Shown here: piece by piece, positions 26,050 through 34,356 of the stretch
Position numbering within the stretch: position 1 is the first letter of the stretch
Layout of the letters: every line of letters starts with the position of its first letter
Source of the DNA: Pseudomonadota bacterium
GTDB lineage: Bacteria; Desulfobacterota; Desulfovibrionia; Desulfovibrionales; Desulfovibrionaceae
DNA: 64,000 nt
Assembly: GCA_023403845.1 (NCBI GenBank)
Contig: JAEYDL010000006.1
Coordinates: 62,001 to 126,000 of the forward strand
Reading direction: 5' to 3'
The notes under the pieces: model-generated
Databases searched by the model: none
What the model was told of the DNA's origin: nothing
What the model saw: the letters and a program-made list of their open reading frames with translations, nothing else
Position numbers and translations under genes: made by a program

Positions 26050-26071
26050 CAGGGACACGAATGTGTCCCTG
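26050..26071 (-). terminator. Hairpin between tctC and tctAB
   Basis: A 9-bp stem (CAGGGACAC with GTGTCCCTG) and a 4-base loop just past the tctC stop. With no strong T-tract it probably works as a partial terminator or mRNA stabiliser that leaves more binding protein than permease, as is common in such operons. Confidence 0.5.
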
Positions 26072-26081
26072 CTGTTTCACC

Positions 26082-27026
26082 CTACAGATTAAAGGCCTCG
26101 GCTATATTTTGCTTCTGCCCTTCTATAAGCCTTTCGAAGTCGGGACCATCCAGATACTCGGCAGGAAAACCAAGACGCTTCATATCCGCCAGATAATCAG
26201 AATCCGTACAAATCTTTCTGAAGATGTCGCGAATCCACTCCACACGTTCCGGCAATATCCCGACAGGAGCAAAATACCCTCGCCGAATCTGCCCGGATGT
26301 GATATTGTAACCAAGCTCACGAAATGTAGGAACGTCAGGAACCAAGGGACTGCGCTGTTCCGCCGCCAATCCCAGAATGCGAACCTCCTCTCTGATCCTC
26401 AGCATCTCTGCAAGACTGGCATAGATAAAATCAACCTCCCCGCCAAGAAGAGCGGCAACCTGATCGGCTCCTCCCTTATAAAAAATCGGGGTTGCCGGAA
26501 AATCAAAATGCGAACTCATATCCAGATGGATGAGATGATGCCCGCTTAGAGGACCGACCAATCCTCCCTTGATGCGTTTGGGATTGGATCTGACCTGTTC
26601 GAACAGATCCTGTACGGACTGAATAGGACTGTCCGCGCGGACAACGAGACATGCAGGGTCGTTCACCACCTGACACAGATATGTAAACTTTTCTGGGGAG
26701 AACTGGGCATGCCCGGCAAGAGGCTGAATAATGATATGCGGGACATTCACATTTCCAATCGTGTATCCATCAGGCTTTGCCCTGAATACATCCGAAAACC
26801 CAAGTATTCCACCAGCTCCGGGCTTGTAAATGAAATTCCATTTTACCGGTGCATACTTGTTCCAGTATTTTTCCATAACTCTGGCCTGCACATCACTTGA
26901 ACCACCGGCAGAAAAAGGAATGATCATGTTGACGACCTTTTCAGGGTAGTTTTCCCCGGAAGCATACGTAGCCGTGCAAAAAATGAATACGCCCAACAAT
27001 CCAATGATTCCCCGCAACAATTTCAT
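26082..27026 (-). CDS. TTT-family periplasmic substrate-binding protein (TctC-like)
   Basis: Solute receptor of a tripartite tricarboxylate transporter. The first 22 residues are a typical Sec signal peptide ending near TATYASGENYP. The mature part begins with the family pattern YPEKVVNMIIPFSAGGSSDV, followed by YKPGAGGILGF and a C-terminal IRRGYFAPVGIL region. The 314-residue length is normal. The ATG at 27026 has AAGGAGG upstream. It is followed by the fused TctAB permease gene and probably feeds it. The 5' region is AT-rich and holds a perfect palindrome, so a regulator may act there. The carboxylate ligand is not known. Confidence 0.92.
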   Translation of the reverse strand: MKLLRGIIGLLGVFIFCTATYASGENYPEKVVNMIIPFSAGGSSDVQARVMEKYWNKYAPVKWNFIYKPGAGGILGFSDVFRAKPDGYTIGNVNVPHIIIQPLAGHAQFSPEKFTYLCQVVNDPACLVVRADSPIQSVQDLFEQVRSNPKRIKGGLVGPLSGHHLIHLDMSSHFDFPATPIFYKGGADQVAALLGGEVDFIYASLAEMLRIREEVRILGLAAEQRSPLVPDVPTFRELGYNITSGQIRRGYFAPVGILPERVEWIRDIFRKICTDSDYLADMKRLGFPAEYLDGPDFERLIEGQKQNIAEAFNL

Positions 27027-27493
27027 GTTTCCTCCTTATGCTACAATACCTGTTACCTACCGGGCAAAAATTTTTGAAGACTTGTATGTTCACAAAACTG
27101 GTGGGAAAATCAAAAAAATGCGCATGGTGAAACCACGTCTTGTCGTTTCAGCCTGACTCCGCTTTCCATATCAGCGGAAACGAGTTTATTGTCATATGAA
27201 AAATAACGACGGCAACGCAGCTCTATCCGTAAAATACATCTGCATAATACATGAATTTTAAATTATATTTTATATTACAAAATATAATTTCATATATTTT
27301 TGATAAAAATACCATGCCGATTTCATGAGTCAACATTTTTTTGCAATATTATCTATATTAGAAGATAACAAGCTACGCTTCGAAACAAGATCAGTCAGAT
27401 GAAACAAATGACTGCCGTTTGTAAAAAAGAGAGTATTCTTGCAGTACCAGAAGAACGTAGCAGGAAGAGGAAACAGAATCTGCATATATCCAT
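27027..27493. other. AT-rich control region of the TTT operon
   Basis: No gene is supported. The stretch is much richer in A and T than the flanking genes and includes the palindrome at 27260-27290. It should carry the minus-strand promoter of tctC. I see no clean -35/-10 pair or sigma-54 TGGCA-TTGC element. Confidence 0.45.
27260..27290. repeat. Perfect AT-rich inverted repeat upstream of tctC
   Basis: Two 12-base arms, AAATTATATTTT (27260-27271) and AAAATATAATTT (27279-27290), separated by seven bases. The arms match perfectly. In a promoter region this is a candidate operator, though AT-rich palindromes also arise by chance. Confidence 0.5.
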
Positions 27494-27536
27494 AAAAAAA
27501 CTGGTCAACAACTCACATGGAGCAATCAACCAGTTT
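27494..27536 (-). terminator. Rho-independent terminator after lplA
   Basis: Arms AAACTGGT and ACCAGTTT, with a small inner stem, followed on the minus strand by a run of seven T. It lies about 40 bases after the lplA stop. Confidence 0.8.
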
Positions 27537-27578
27537 AAAGCTTTTGCAGTATGACCTGTTATACAATAATCTTCTTCA

Positions 27579-28619
27579 TCACAACTGTTCGGGAAGAAGA
27601 AACTTCCTCAGTTTTACCGTATCACAGCCGCCAAAAATTCTTTCAAGAGGCATTCGCTCCAGTACCGCCGACATCGCCTCTCCCGTATAGGGAACACCGA
27701 CAAGCACATTTTCGAGATCGGACAGTTCAAGGCATCCTTCTTCCGAGGAATCCCCGCCTGAACCAGCCATAAAGAAGTCTCCGTGAATGCGACAGGAGAC
27801 GATGCTTCCTTTCCGAACGGCAAAAAAGACCTCGACATCTCCCCATGGAAAACGTCTGCGCCTGTGTTCCGTGAATGGAGGGGACGCGCCATAAGTCCAG
27901 TCCCAGGAGGCATACTTGCTGTCCCGCAGTTTTCCAACAGCGGCTGCGGCCTCGGCGTCCAGTTCCAGCACCGTCCCGGAACAACGCTTCATGATGGCCT
28001 CCCGCACGGACTCCACGGAAAGCCGGGGAGCGGCAGGGTCACACCGGGCAAGCCAGTCGGCCAGATTGTCTACCCGACTGCGCACGGAAGCTACGCCCTT
28101 GGAACGAAATTTCTCCGGATCGACCTGCAAAGCCTGCGTCAGAACATCCAGATCACTGTCGACGAGAATGCAGCCGTGATGCAGGAAACGCGGCCCCTGT
28201 CGGCAGTAGGCCACGCCAGCCACCTTGGCTCCTTCCAGAACAAGGTCGTTGCGACCGGAGAACGCCACAGGCAGTCCCAGACTGCGCAAGGCCTCGGCAA
28301 TGGGTTTGCCCGCGTCACTGAAGCCCGGCAGAACGCCGTCCCTGTTCAGATGACGGATGAACGTGTAATTGAGCGTTCCGCCGTCGTGATACACCGCACC
28401 GCCGCCGGTCATGCGACGAACTACGGAAATATCGTGTTCACGGACATATCCGGCATTGATTTCCTGCCGGGTATTCTGAAATCGTCCCACGACAATGGTC
28501 GGTCTATTCTGCCAGAGAATAGCGTACCCGGGATGGCCTGGCTCCACAGAACGCAGAAGATATTCTTCCAGCGCAAGGTTAAAGGCCGGGTCCGTCGACG
28601 TGTTCACTATCCAGTCCAT
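27579..28619 (-). CDS. lplA: Lipoate--protein ligase
   Basis: Activates free lipoate with ATP and attaches it to the lysine of GcvH or of 2-oxoacid dehydrogenase E2 domains. The 346-residue protein has the large BPL/LplA domain (RRMTGGGAVYHD, LNYTFIRH, GRNDLVLEGAKVAG, FLHHGCILVDSDLD) and a C-terminal LplA_C part with KYASWDWTYGASP. The ATG at 28619 follows GCGGAG. It lies downstream of gcvPB, separated by a terminator, and its likely client is the GcvH encoded just upstream. This pairing supports a lipoate-scavenging route for glycine cleavage. Confidence 0.94.
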   Translation of the reverse strand: MDWIVNTSTDPAFNLALEEYLLRSVEPGHPGYAILWQNRPTIVVGRFQNTRQEINAGYVREHDISVVRRMTGGGAVYHDGGTLNYTFIRHLNRDGVLPGFSDAGKPIAEALRSLGLPVAFSGRNDLVLEGAKVAGVAYCRQGPRFLHHGCILVDSDLDVLTQALQVDPEKFRSKGVASVRSRVDNLADWLARCDPAAPRLSVESVREAIMKRCSGTVLELDAEAAAAVGKLRDSKYASWDWTYGASPPFTEHRRRRFPWGDVEVFFAVRKGSIVSCRIHGDFFMAGSGGDSSEEGCLELSDLENVLVGVPYTGEAMSAVLERMPLERIFGGCDTVKLRKFLLPEQL

Positions 28620-28893
28620 GGGGCGCTCCGCTTGGTTTCAGTGATGCTCTCCGCAACGTACCTCTCACCCGTGCAGGCAGAGATGGAATTCCGCTGCAGA
28701 CGACCGACGTGGCCAGACAAAGACCTTCTCCGGCATCCGACAGAGGGTTTCGGGAGAGGCGTCAAGGACGCGCCAAGACAGCGCAAGACGAATTCCTTCC
28801 CTGATCGCGCCTTCGTGACTTCCCGAACGGGGTCAGCTTTTCAGCCGCCGAAAGAGAAATACGGACACAACGCCCTCGGAGGAAATAAATTTC
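28620..28893. other. Intergenic region between gcvPB terminator and lplA
   Basis: No gene seen. It probably holds the minus-strand promoter of lplA. I did not find a riboswitch-like structure or a clear promoter. Confidence 0.35.
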
Positions 28894-28927
28894 AAAAAGA
28901 CCGGGAAGACTGCTCGTCCTCCCGGTC
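28894..28927 (-). terminator. Rho-independent terminator of the gcv operon
   Basis: Arms GACCGGGA and TCCCGGTC followed on the minus strand by TTTTTG, 14 bases after the gcvPB stop. Confidence 0.85.
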
Positions 28928-28940
28928 GCAAGATGAGACG

Positions 28941-30431
28941 CTACATGTCTCCCGTTAAAACGGGCTTGCGGGCTGCCGTCACTTCGTCCACCCGGCGGAC
29001 CTTGGTCCGTACGGGAGCCTCGTGGAGCACGGCCGGATTCGTTTCGGCCAGCTCGGCAATAGAGCGCATGGCTTCGATGAAGGCATCCAGCTCCTCAAGA
29101 CTTTCCGATTCCGTGGGCTCGATCATGATGGCCCCGTGCACCACCAGAGGAAAATAGATTGTCGGCGGATGGAAACCGCAGTCAATGAGCCTCTTGGCCA
29201 CATCCATGGTGCTGACGTCAAAATCTTCCTGTTTCTTGTCCGTAAACACGCACTCGTGCAAAGATGCCTGCGGGAACGGCAGATCGTAGACGTCACGCAA
29301 GCGGGCCTTGACGTAGTTGGCGTTGAGTACGGCCAGCTCGCTGGCCCGCTTGAGATCCGCGCCGAGGGTGTGCATATAGGCCCAGGCGCGCAGGATGACC
29401 CCGAACTGCCCCCAGAAAGGATGCACGCGACCGATGGACCCGGGCACGCTTTCAGCTTCCCATTCCAGCTTTCCGTCCCGCTCCACCAGCCGGGGACCCG
29501 GCAGGAACGGAGCCAGCGTTTTGCTTACGCATATGGGACCAGATCCAGGTCCGCCTCCGCCGTGCGGTGTGGAAAAGGTCTTATGCAGGTTCATGTGCAT
29601 CACGTCGACGCCGATACGCCCCATGTGCGCATATCCCATGACGGCGTTCAGGTTCGCACCGTCTCCATAGACGAGACCGCCGCGGGCATGCACCAGTTCG
29701 GCGATGGCCTTGAGATTGGACTCGAACAGCCCCAGCGTATTGGGGTTCGTGACCATGATGCCGGCGCAGTCGTCGTCCATCAGTTCGGCCACGGCCTCGA
29801 CCGTGAGAATGCCGTCGGGACCGGAAGGCACCTTGACCGCCGTATAGCCGCATAATGCGGAGCTGGCAGGATTGGTTCCGTGCGCTGTGTCGGGAATCAG
29901 AATCTTGGAGCGCTGGCGTCCCCGGGCTCGGTGACATGCCTGAATCAGCATGATGCCGGTCAGTTCACCATGAGCACCGGCGGACGGCTGCAGGCAGCAT
30001 GCCTCAAGACCGGTGATCGCGCACAACATCTGCTCCGTTTCATAGAGCACGCGCAAGGCCCCCTGGGACAGTTCTGCGGGGAGAAGGGGGTGCGCTCCGG
30101 CAAAACCGGGAAGCGCGGCGATCTTCTCATTGATTTTCGGGTTATATTTCATGGTGCAGGAACCGAGCGGATACAGGCCGGTGTCCACACCGAAATTCCA
30201 CGTCGACAGGCGGGTGTAGTGGCGTACCACATCCAGCTCGCCCAGATCAGGCAAGTTCAGATCGGTTCGCGTCATCCCCTCCCCGAAGCAGCAGGCGGAA
30301 GGCACATCGGATTCCGGCAGACTCGCGCCTGTCCTCCCCGGTCTGGCCTTTTCCCACAACAGGGGTTCGTCCAGCACAAGGCTGGTCATGCCCGGCCAGC
30401 GGGGCTGGCGGGGCTGAGACGGATTGCTCAT
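28941..30431 (-). CDS. gcvPB: Glycine dehydrogenase (decarboxylating) subunit 2
   Basis: PLP-carrying subunit of the two-part P protein, which decarboxylates glycine and passes the aminomethyl group to the lipoyl arm of GcvH. The PLP lysine is in MNLHKTFSTPHGGGGPGSG. Other marks are LGSCTMKYNPKINE, LQPSAGAHGEL, HGTNPASSALCGY and GDGANLNAVMGY. The 496-residue length is normal for GcvPB. The ATG at 30431 overlaps the last four bases of gcvPA, so the two subunits are translationally coupled. Confidence 0.97.
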   Translation of the reverse strand: MSNPSQPRQPRWPGMTSLVLDEPLLWEKARPGRTGASLPESDVPSACCFGEGMTRTDLNLPDLGELDVVRHYTRLSTWNFGVDTGLYPLGSCTMKYNPKINEKIAALPGFAGAHPLLPAELSQGALRVLYETEQMLCAITGLEACCLQPSAGAHGELTGIMLIQACHRARGRQRSKILIPDTAHGTNPASSALCGYTAVKVPSGPDGILTVEAVAELMDDDCAGIMVTNPNTLGLFESNLKAIAELVHARGGLVYGDGANLNAVMGYAHMGRIGVDVMHMNLHKTFSTPHGGGGPGSGPICVSKTLAPFLPGPRLVERDGKLEWEAESVPGSIGRVHPFWGQFGVILRAWAYMHTLGADLKRASELAVLNANYVKARLRDVYDLPFPQASLHECVFTDKKQEDFDVSTMDVAKRLIDCGFHPPTIYFPLVVHGAIMIEPTESESLEELDAFIEAMRSIAELAETNPAVLHEAPVRTKVRRVDEVTAARKPVLTGDM

Positions 30432-31792
30432 TGGGCGACCTCCTTCAGAATGGCGTCCATTTCGGCGCGGCTCCGGGTTTCCGTGACGCAGAAAAGGTAC
30501 CCGGGGACCGGGGCCCAGCCTTCCGCCAGATCAAGACCGAACATGACCTGCCGTTCCTTCAGAAGCCTGTCCCGCTTCTCGGCAAATCCCGCGGGTGCAC
30601 TCATGGCGAACTCATTGAATGTGGGTCCATCGAACAGGGGACGGAATCCTTTCGCAACAAGACCGGCCTTCAGATATTCAGCCTTGTCATGGTTGAGCTT
30701 CGCCATATGAGCAAGACCGGTACTCCCCATGCTGGCCAGATAGATGGCGCAGGTCATGGCGCACAGCCCGGCATTGGAGCAGATGTTGGATACGGCCTTT
30801 TCCCTGCGGATATGCTGTTCTCTGGTGGCCAGCGTCAGCACAAAGGCCCGCTTGCCTGCAGAATCGACGGTCTGTCCGACCAGACGTCCGGGGATATTGC
30901 GCATGTAGGCCTTGCGGGTGGCCATAAGCCCAAGCCCCGGGCCTCCGAACTCCTGCGCGAGTCCCAGACTCTGCCCTTCGCCGCACACGATATCCGCCCC
31001 CTGACTGCCGGGACTTGCCAGCAGGCCGTAGGCCAGAGCTTCGGTAAAACCTGCCACGAGCAGTCCCTTTTTCGCGTGAATCCATTCCGCATGGCTGGAA
31101 AGCGGCTCGATCACACCGAAGAAGTTGGGGGACTGAACGATGAGCGCGGCCAGATCCTTGTCCTCTGCCAGCGCGGACAGGGGTTCGAAACCGTTTTTGC
31201 CGACTCCGCGTTCCAGATCGGTGAACCCTTCCCTGGTCAGGGGAAGTTCGACGATCCGGATTTCCGCAGCGCTGCAATAGGTTTTCAGAACATCCCGGTA
31301 ATGCGGATGCACCCCAAGCGATACCGCCACGGTCTTTCGCCTGGTGAGACGACAGGCCATGAGAGCGCCCTCGGCCAGCGCCGTGGCTCCGTCGTACATG
31401 GAGGCATTGGCGACCTCCATTCCCAGCAGACGGGCGATCAGCGTCTGAAACTCAAAGATGCCCTGCAACGTACCCTGGCTCATTTCTGGCTGATACGGCG
31501 TGTAGGCGGTGTAGAATTCCGAACGTCCGGCCAGAGCGGGAACGATGGCCGGAATATAATGCTGATAACTGCCAGCTCCTATCCATGCGGATCCCGAGAC
31601 GGGCATGGAAGCGGCCAGCGACTCGGCACGAGCCGTCAGCTCCCATTCCGTCACGGAGGTCAGAGGAAGCGGCCCTTCATGGCGGGAATCGGCGGGAACG
31701 GAGGCAAAAAGATCCTCCACCTTCGCCGCACCCACCGCCTCGAGCATGCACGCCTCGTCTTCCGCGGTATGGGGGAAGTAACGGTGCTGCAT
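30428..31792 (-). CDS. gcvPA: Glycine dehydrogenase (decarboxylating) subunit 1
   Basis: The partner subunit of GcvPB, with the same PLP-transferase fold but no PLP lysine of its own. The 454 residues show family segments such as GAGSYQHYIPAIV, YTPYQPEMSQGTLQGIFEFQ, NASMYDGATALAEG, GEGQSLGLAQEFGGPGLG and LTLATREQHIRREKA. The ATG at 31792 overlaps the gcvH stop codon (TAATG). The split form of the P protein is typical of Gram-positive and deltaproteobacterial lineages. Confidence 0.97.
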   Translation of the reverse strand: MQHRYFPHTAEDEACMLEAVGAAKVEDLFASVPADSRHEGPLPLTSVTEWELTARAESLAASMPVSGSAWIGAGSYQHYIPAIVPALAGRSEFYTAYTPYQPEMSQGTLQGIFEFQTLIARLLGMEVANASMYDGATALAEGALMACRLTRRKTVAVSLGVHPHYRDVLKTYCSAAEIRIVELPLTREGFTDLERGVGKNGFEPLSALAEDKDLAALIVQSPNFFGVIEPLSSHAEWIHAKKGLLVAGFTEALAYGLLASPGSQGADIVCGEGQSLGLAQEFGGPGLGLMATRKAYMRNIPGRLVGQTVDSAGKRAFVLTLATREQHIRREKAVSNICSNAGLCAMTCAIYLASMGSTGLAHMAKLNHDKAEYLKAGLVAKGFRPLFDGPTFNEFAMSAPAGFAEKRDRLLKERQVMFGLDLAEGWAPVPGYLFCVTETRSRAEMDAILKEVAQ

Positions 31793-32175
31793 TACAACGT
31801 CTCCAGCAGAGCCTTGTATCCTGCGGCGTCAAGCAGTGTGTCCACTCCCTCGGCGCTTTCAATTTCCACAATCCAGCCCTCCCCGTAAGGCGACTGGTTC
31901 ACCAGTTCGGGAGCGTCGGCCAGAGCCTCGTTCACGGCCTTGATGGTGCCGGATACGGGCATATACAGGGGGCTTACGGACTTGGTGGATTCCAGCGTGC
32001 CGAACTCTTCCCCCTTTTCAAACGTATCGCCTACGGAAGGCAGCTCTACATACGTCAGATCGCCCAGCGCATTCTGCGCATAGTCGCTGACCCCGATACG
32101 CCAGGGAGCCGAAGTGCTGATCCATTCGTGTTCGTCGGTATAGCGAAGATCAGAAGGAATGTTCGTATCAGCCAT
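31792..32175 (-). CDS. gcvH: Glycine cleavage system H protein
   Basis: Small carrier whose lipoylated lysine shuttles the aminomethyl group between the P, T and L components. The 127-residue protein has YTDEHEWI near the start and the lipoyl lysine in GTLESTKSVSPLYMPVSG. The ATG at 32175 is chosen because GAGG lies upstream and the family begins here; the open frame continues 20 codons further without similarity. It sits between gcvT and gcvPA, and lplA downstream probably lipoylates it. Confidence 0.96.
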   Translation of the reverse strand: MADTNIPSDLRYTDEHEWISTSAPWRIGVSDYAQNALGDLTYVELPSVGDTFEKGEEFGTLESTKSVSPLYMPVSGTIKAVNEALADAPELVNQSPYGEGWIVEIESAEGVDTLLDAAGYKALLETL

Positions 32176-32241
32176 GATAACTACCTCATTTTCGAAATGT
32201 TGCGGGAATGGAGCCGAAACTCCGGACAGGGACAAAACAGC

Positions 32242-33486
32242 CTACAAACTGCCTAGCTTGCGACGGGCGGTGCGCGCAGGACGGATATCCGTCACCACTT
32301 CCACATTCAGCTTGCGGCGCTGATCCGCCAGAACAAGCCGGGTGCCGGGCGTCAGTTCCCGATCCACACGCACAAAACCGCAGACAAGCCCCTTGGGAGC
32401 AAAGTTTTCCGGTTTGTCCGGGCTGGCGATGCTGAAGATACGCCCATCCACCCGACCGATGGAAACGTCCGCGACGCAGGTCAGCACATCGCCGATGACC
32501 TCTCCCTCCAGCAGAACCTGCGGGTGGACATGATGATCGGCAGATGTGACCTTGCGGGGATCAAAGCCACAATAGGCATAGGTATACCGGGCCTTCCCAG
32601 ATGCCAGAACCGCCTCCAGCGCCGTCCGGCCGAGAAAATCCTTGGTCCATTCGCCCTGTTCGTTCCGGGGCAGCGTAAACGGCCACGGATTGTTGACGAA
32701 CGGCCACGGACCGATATCCTGCTGGGAAAGGGGAAGCATCGCTCCCGCGCGAATGGAATCGCGGGCAGCGAGTCCGCAAGGAATCACACCCTCTTCCTTT
32801 CCGGCCTCAAGGATGGCGTTCCATACCGAAACGGCCCGGTCATACGGAACGAAAATCTCAAATCCCTGCTCTCCCGTATAGCCGGTTCTGGACAGAAAGA
32901 TCGGCGTGCCATCGGCAAGACGCACGTCGCTGCGATCAAGCTCGATGTCTCCCTTGAAGGAGAAGTACGGCAGGCCGTCGAAAACCGCATCGGGGTCGTT
33001 CAGCAGCTTGCGCATGACGCGAACGGTGGCGGGTCCCTGCAAATCCAGCTTGGCGTAGGTCCCGGCCAGATCCCGGACGACGAGCGACTTTCCTTCAGCC
33101 GCGCTCCATTCCCGCAGCTGAGACGCGATGCGCTCGCCCTTGCCTACATTGAGTACGACGAAATACCGGCCCTCGCTCAATGGATAGATGATGGCGTCGT
33201 CCACCACGCCGCCGTCGACATCAAGAAAGGCCCCATACGCGGCCCGGGGACCGGAAAGGGACAGGTCCTTGGTAAATGCCCACTGCAAGGCCTCGAGCGC
33301 GGCCGGACCGGACAGCAGAATGCCCGCCATATGCCCGATGTCGAACAGACCGGCCGCCTGAATGACGGCAAGATGTTCCTTCACCGCTCCGGTGGGATAC
33401 CAGAGCGGCATATCCCAGCCGCCGAAATCGACGAGGTTGGCGCCGAGCGCCTGATGCGTCGCATGGAGGGCCGTTTGATGCAGCAT
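32242..33486 (-). CDS. gcvT: Glycine cleavage system T protein (aminomethyltransferase)
   Basis: Transfers the methylene carbon from aminomethyl-GcvH to tetrahydrofolate and releases ammonia. The 414-residue protein starts MLHQTALHATHQALGANLVDFGGWDMPLWY. Note DIGHMAGILL at residues about 49-58, SRTGYTGEQGFEIF and LAARDSIRAGAMLPL, all typical. The ATG at 33486 has GGGAG upstream; the frame remains open upstream but without family similarity. It is the first gene of gcvT-gcvH-gcvPA-gcvPB. The L protein (lipoamide dehydrogenase) is not encoded here and must come from elsewhere. Confidence 0.96.
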   Translation of the reverse strand: MLHQTALHATHQALGANLVDFGGWDMPLWYPTGAVKEHLAVIQAAGLFDIGHMAGILLSGPAALEALQWAFTKDLSLSGPRAAYGAFLDVDGGVVDDAIIYPLSEGRYFVVLNVGKGERIASQLREWSAAEGKSLVVRDLAGTYAKLDLQGPATVRVMRKLLNDPDAVFDGLPYFSFKGDIELDRSDVRLADGTPIFLSRTGYTGEQGFEIFVPYDRAVSVWNAILEAGKEEGVIPCGLAARDSIRAGAMLPLSQQDIGPWPFVNNPWPFTLPRNEQGEWTKDFLGRTALEAVLASGKARYTYAYCGFDPRKVTSADHHVHPQVLLEGEVIGDVLTCVADVSIGRVDGRIFSIASPDKPENFAPKGLVCGFVRVDRELTPGTRLVLADQRRKLNVEVVTDIRPARTARRKLGSL

Positions 33487-33703
33487 GATGTTCTCTCCCG
33501 AAAATTCGGTTGACGTGATGGAACAAGATCCAAAAGCCTTTCGAAAGTCCCGTCTCCCGCGTTCTGTCCGCCGGAACGGGAAAAACTCTCCCATGGTCCG
33601 AAAAACTTCCCGAAACATTTGACCTTCCGGTCAGCCACCGAACCCCTGCTCGCCGGAACAGCCGCGACTTCGCGGTCGGAGCGGAGGCAGTGCCGGAAAC
33701 GGC

Positions 33704-34156
33704 CTACAGCACGTACGGCACCTTCAGTCCAAACCCCTTGTAGACGATGAAGGTCTCGATGGAGGCCACCCGGTCGTGACACTTCGAGAATTCGCTGGTA
33801 TAAAAGTCAAGGAGTCCGAATTCCTCATTAAGCAACACGGTGAGGATGAGGTCATGCCGGCCGGTCAGGACGGCCACGGACACCACCCCGCGCAGATGGG
33901 AAAAGATTTCGCCTTCTCCAACCAGATCAGGCGAGGCGAGCTTGATAGCCACGATGGCCAGAGTATGGCCGGGGAGCTTTTCCACGTCCACCTGACCGCA
34001 GATGTCGAGGACGCCGTCCTCGATGAGCCGCGCGGCCCGCGTACGGACGGTCACTTCGGACAGACCGAGCTCCGCAGCGATGTCCCGAAAAGATGCCCGC
34101 CCATTTCTCAAGGCCTTGATAATGGACAGGTTGGTATCATCAAGCTTGACTTTCAT
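33704..34156 (-). CDS. Lrp/AsnC-family transcriptional regulator
   Basis: A 150-residue regulator. Residues about 1-60 hold the HTH (LDDTNLSIIKALRNGRASFRDIAAELGLSEVTVRTRAARL) and the rest a RAM-type ligand-binding domain (GHTLAIVAIKLASPDLVGEGEIFSHL). Such proteins sense amino acids. It lies about 220 bases upstream of gcvT on the same strand, so it may respond to glycine and control the gcv genes, but this is inferred from position only. The ATG at 34156 has GGGA upstream. It faces the sigma-54 activator gene across a shared control region. Confidence 0.92.
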   Translation of the reverse strand: MKVKLDDTNLSIIKALRNGRASFRDIAAELGLSEVTVRTRAARLIEDGVLDICGQVDVEKLPGHTLAIVAIKLASPDLVGEGEIFSHLRGVVSVAVLTGRHDLILTVLLNEEFGLLDFYTSEFSKCHDRVASIETFIVYKGFGLKVPYVL

Positions 34157-34356
34157 AAGTATCCCGTTGTGCGTTGAAGCCCGCATTCCGCTCTCGCAGC
34201 CGCATGCGCCGCCCCAGATTGCAATTGCATGACTCTTTTTGTTTCGAAAAGAATATCCGTATTTTCTTTTTCTTTCAATAAAGTTTTTGATTTTTTCTTA
34301 CAATAACATTATTTCACAAATAATCCTTGCTAAAAAAACGGTACGACGGAACCTTC

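Noticed and set aside
33487..33703. Glycine riboswitch upstream of gcvT
   Set aside because: No tandem aptamer consensus was visible in the leader; a few short hairpins are not enough.
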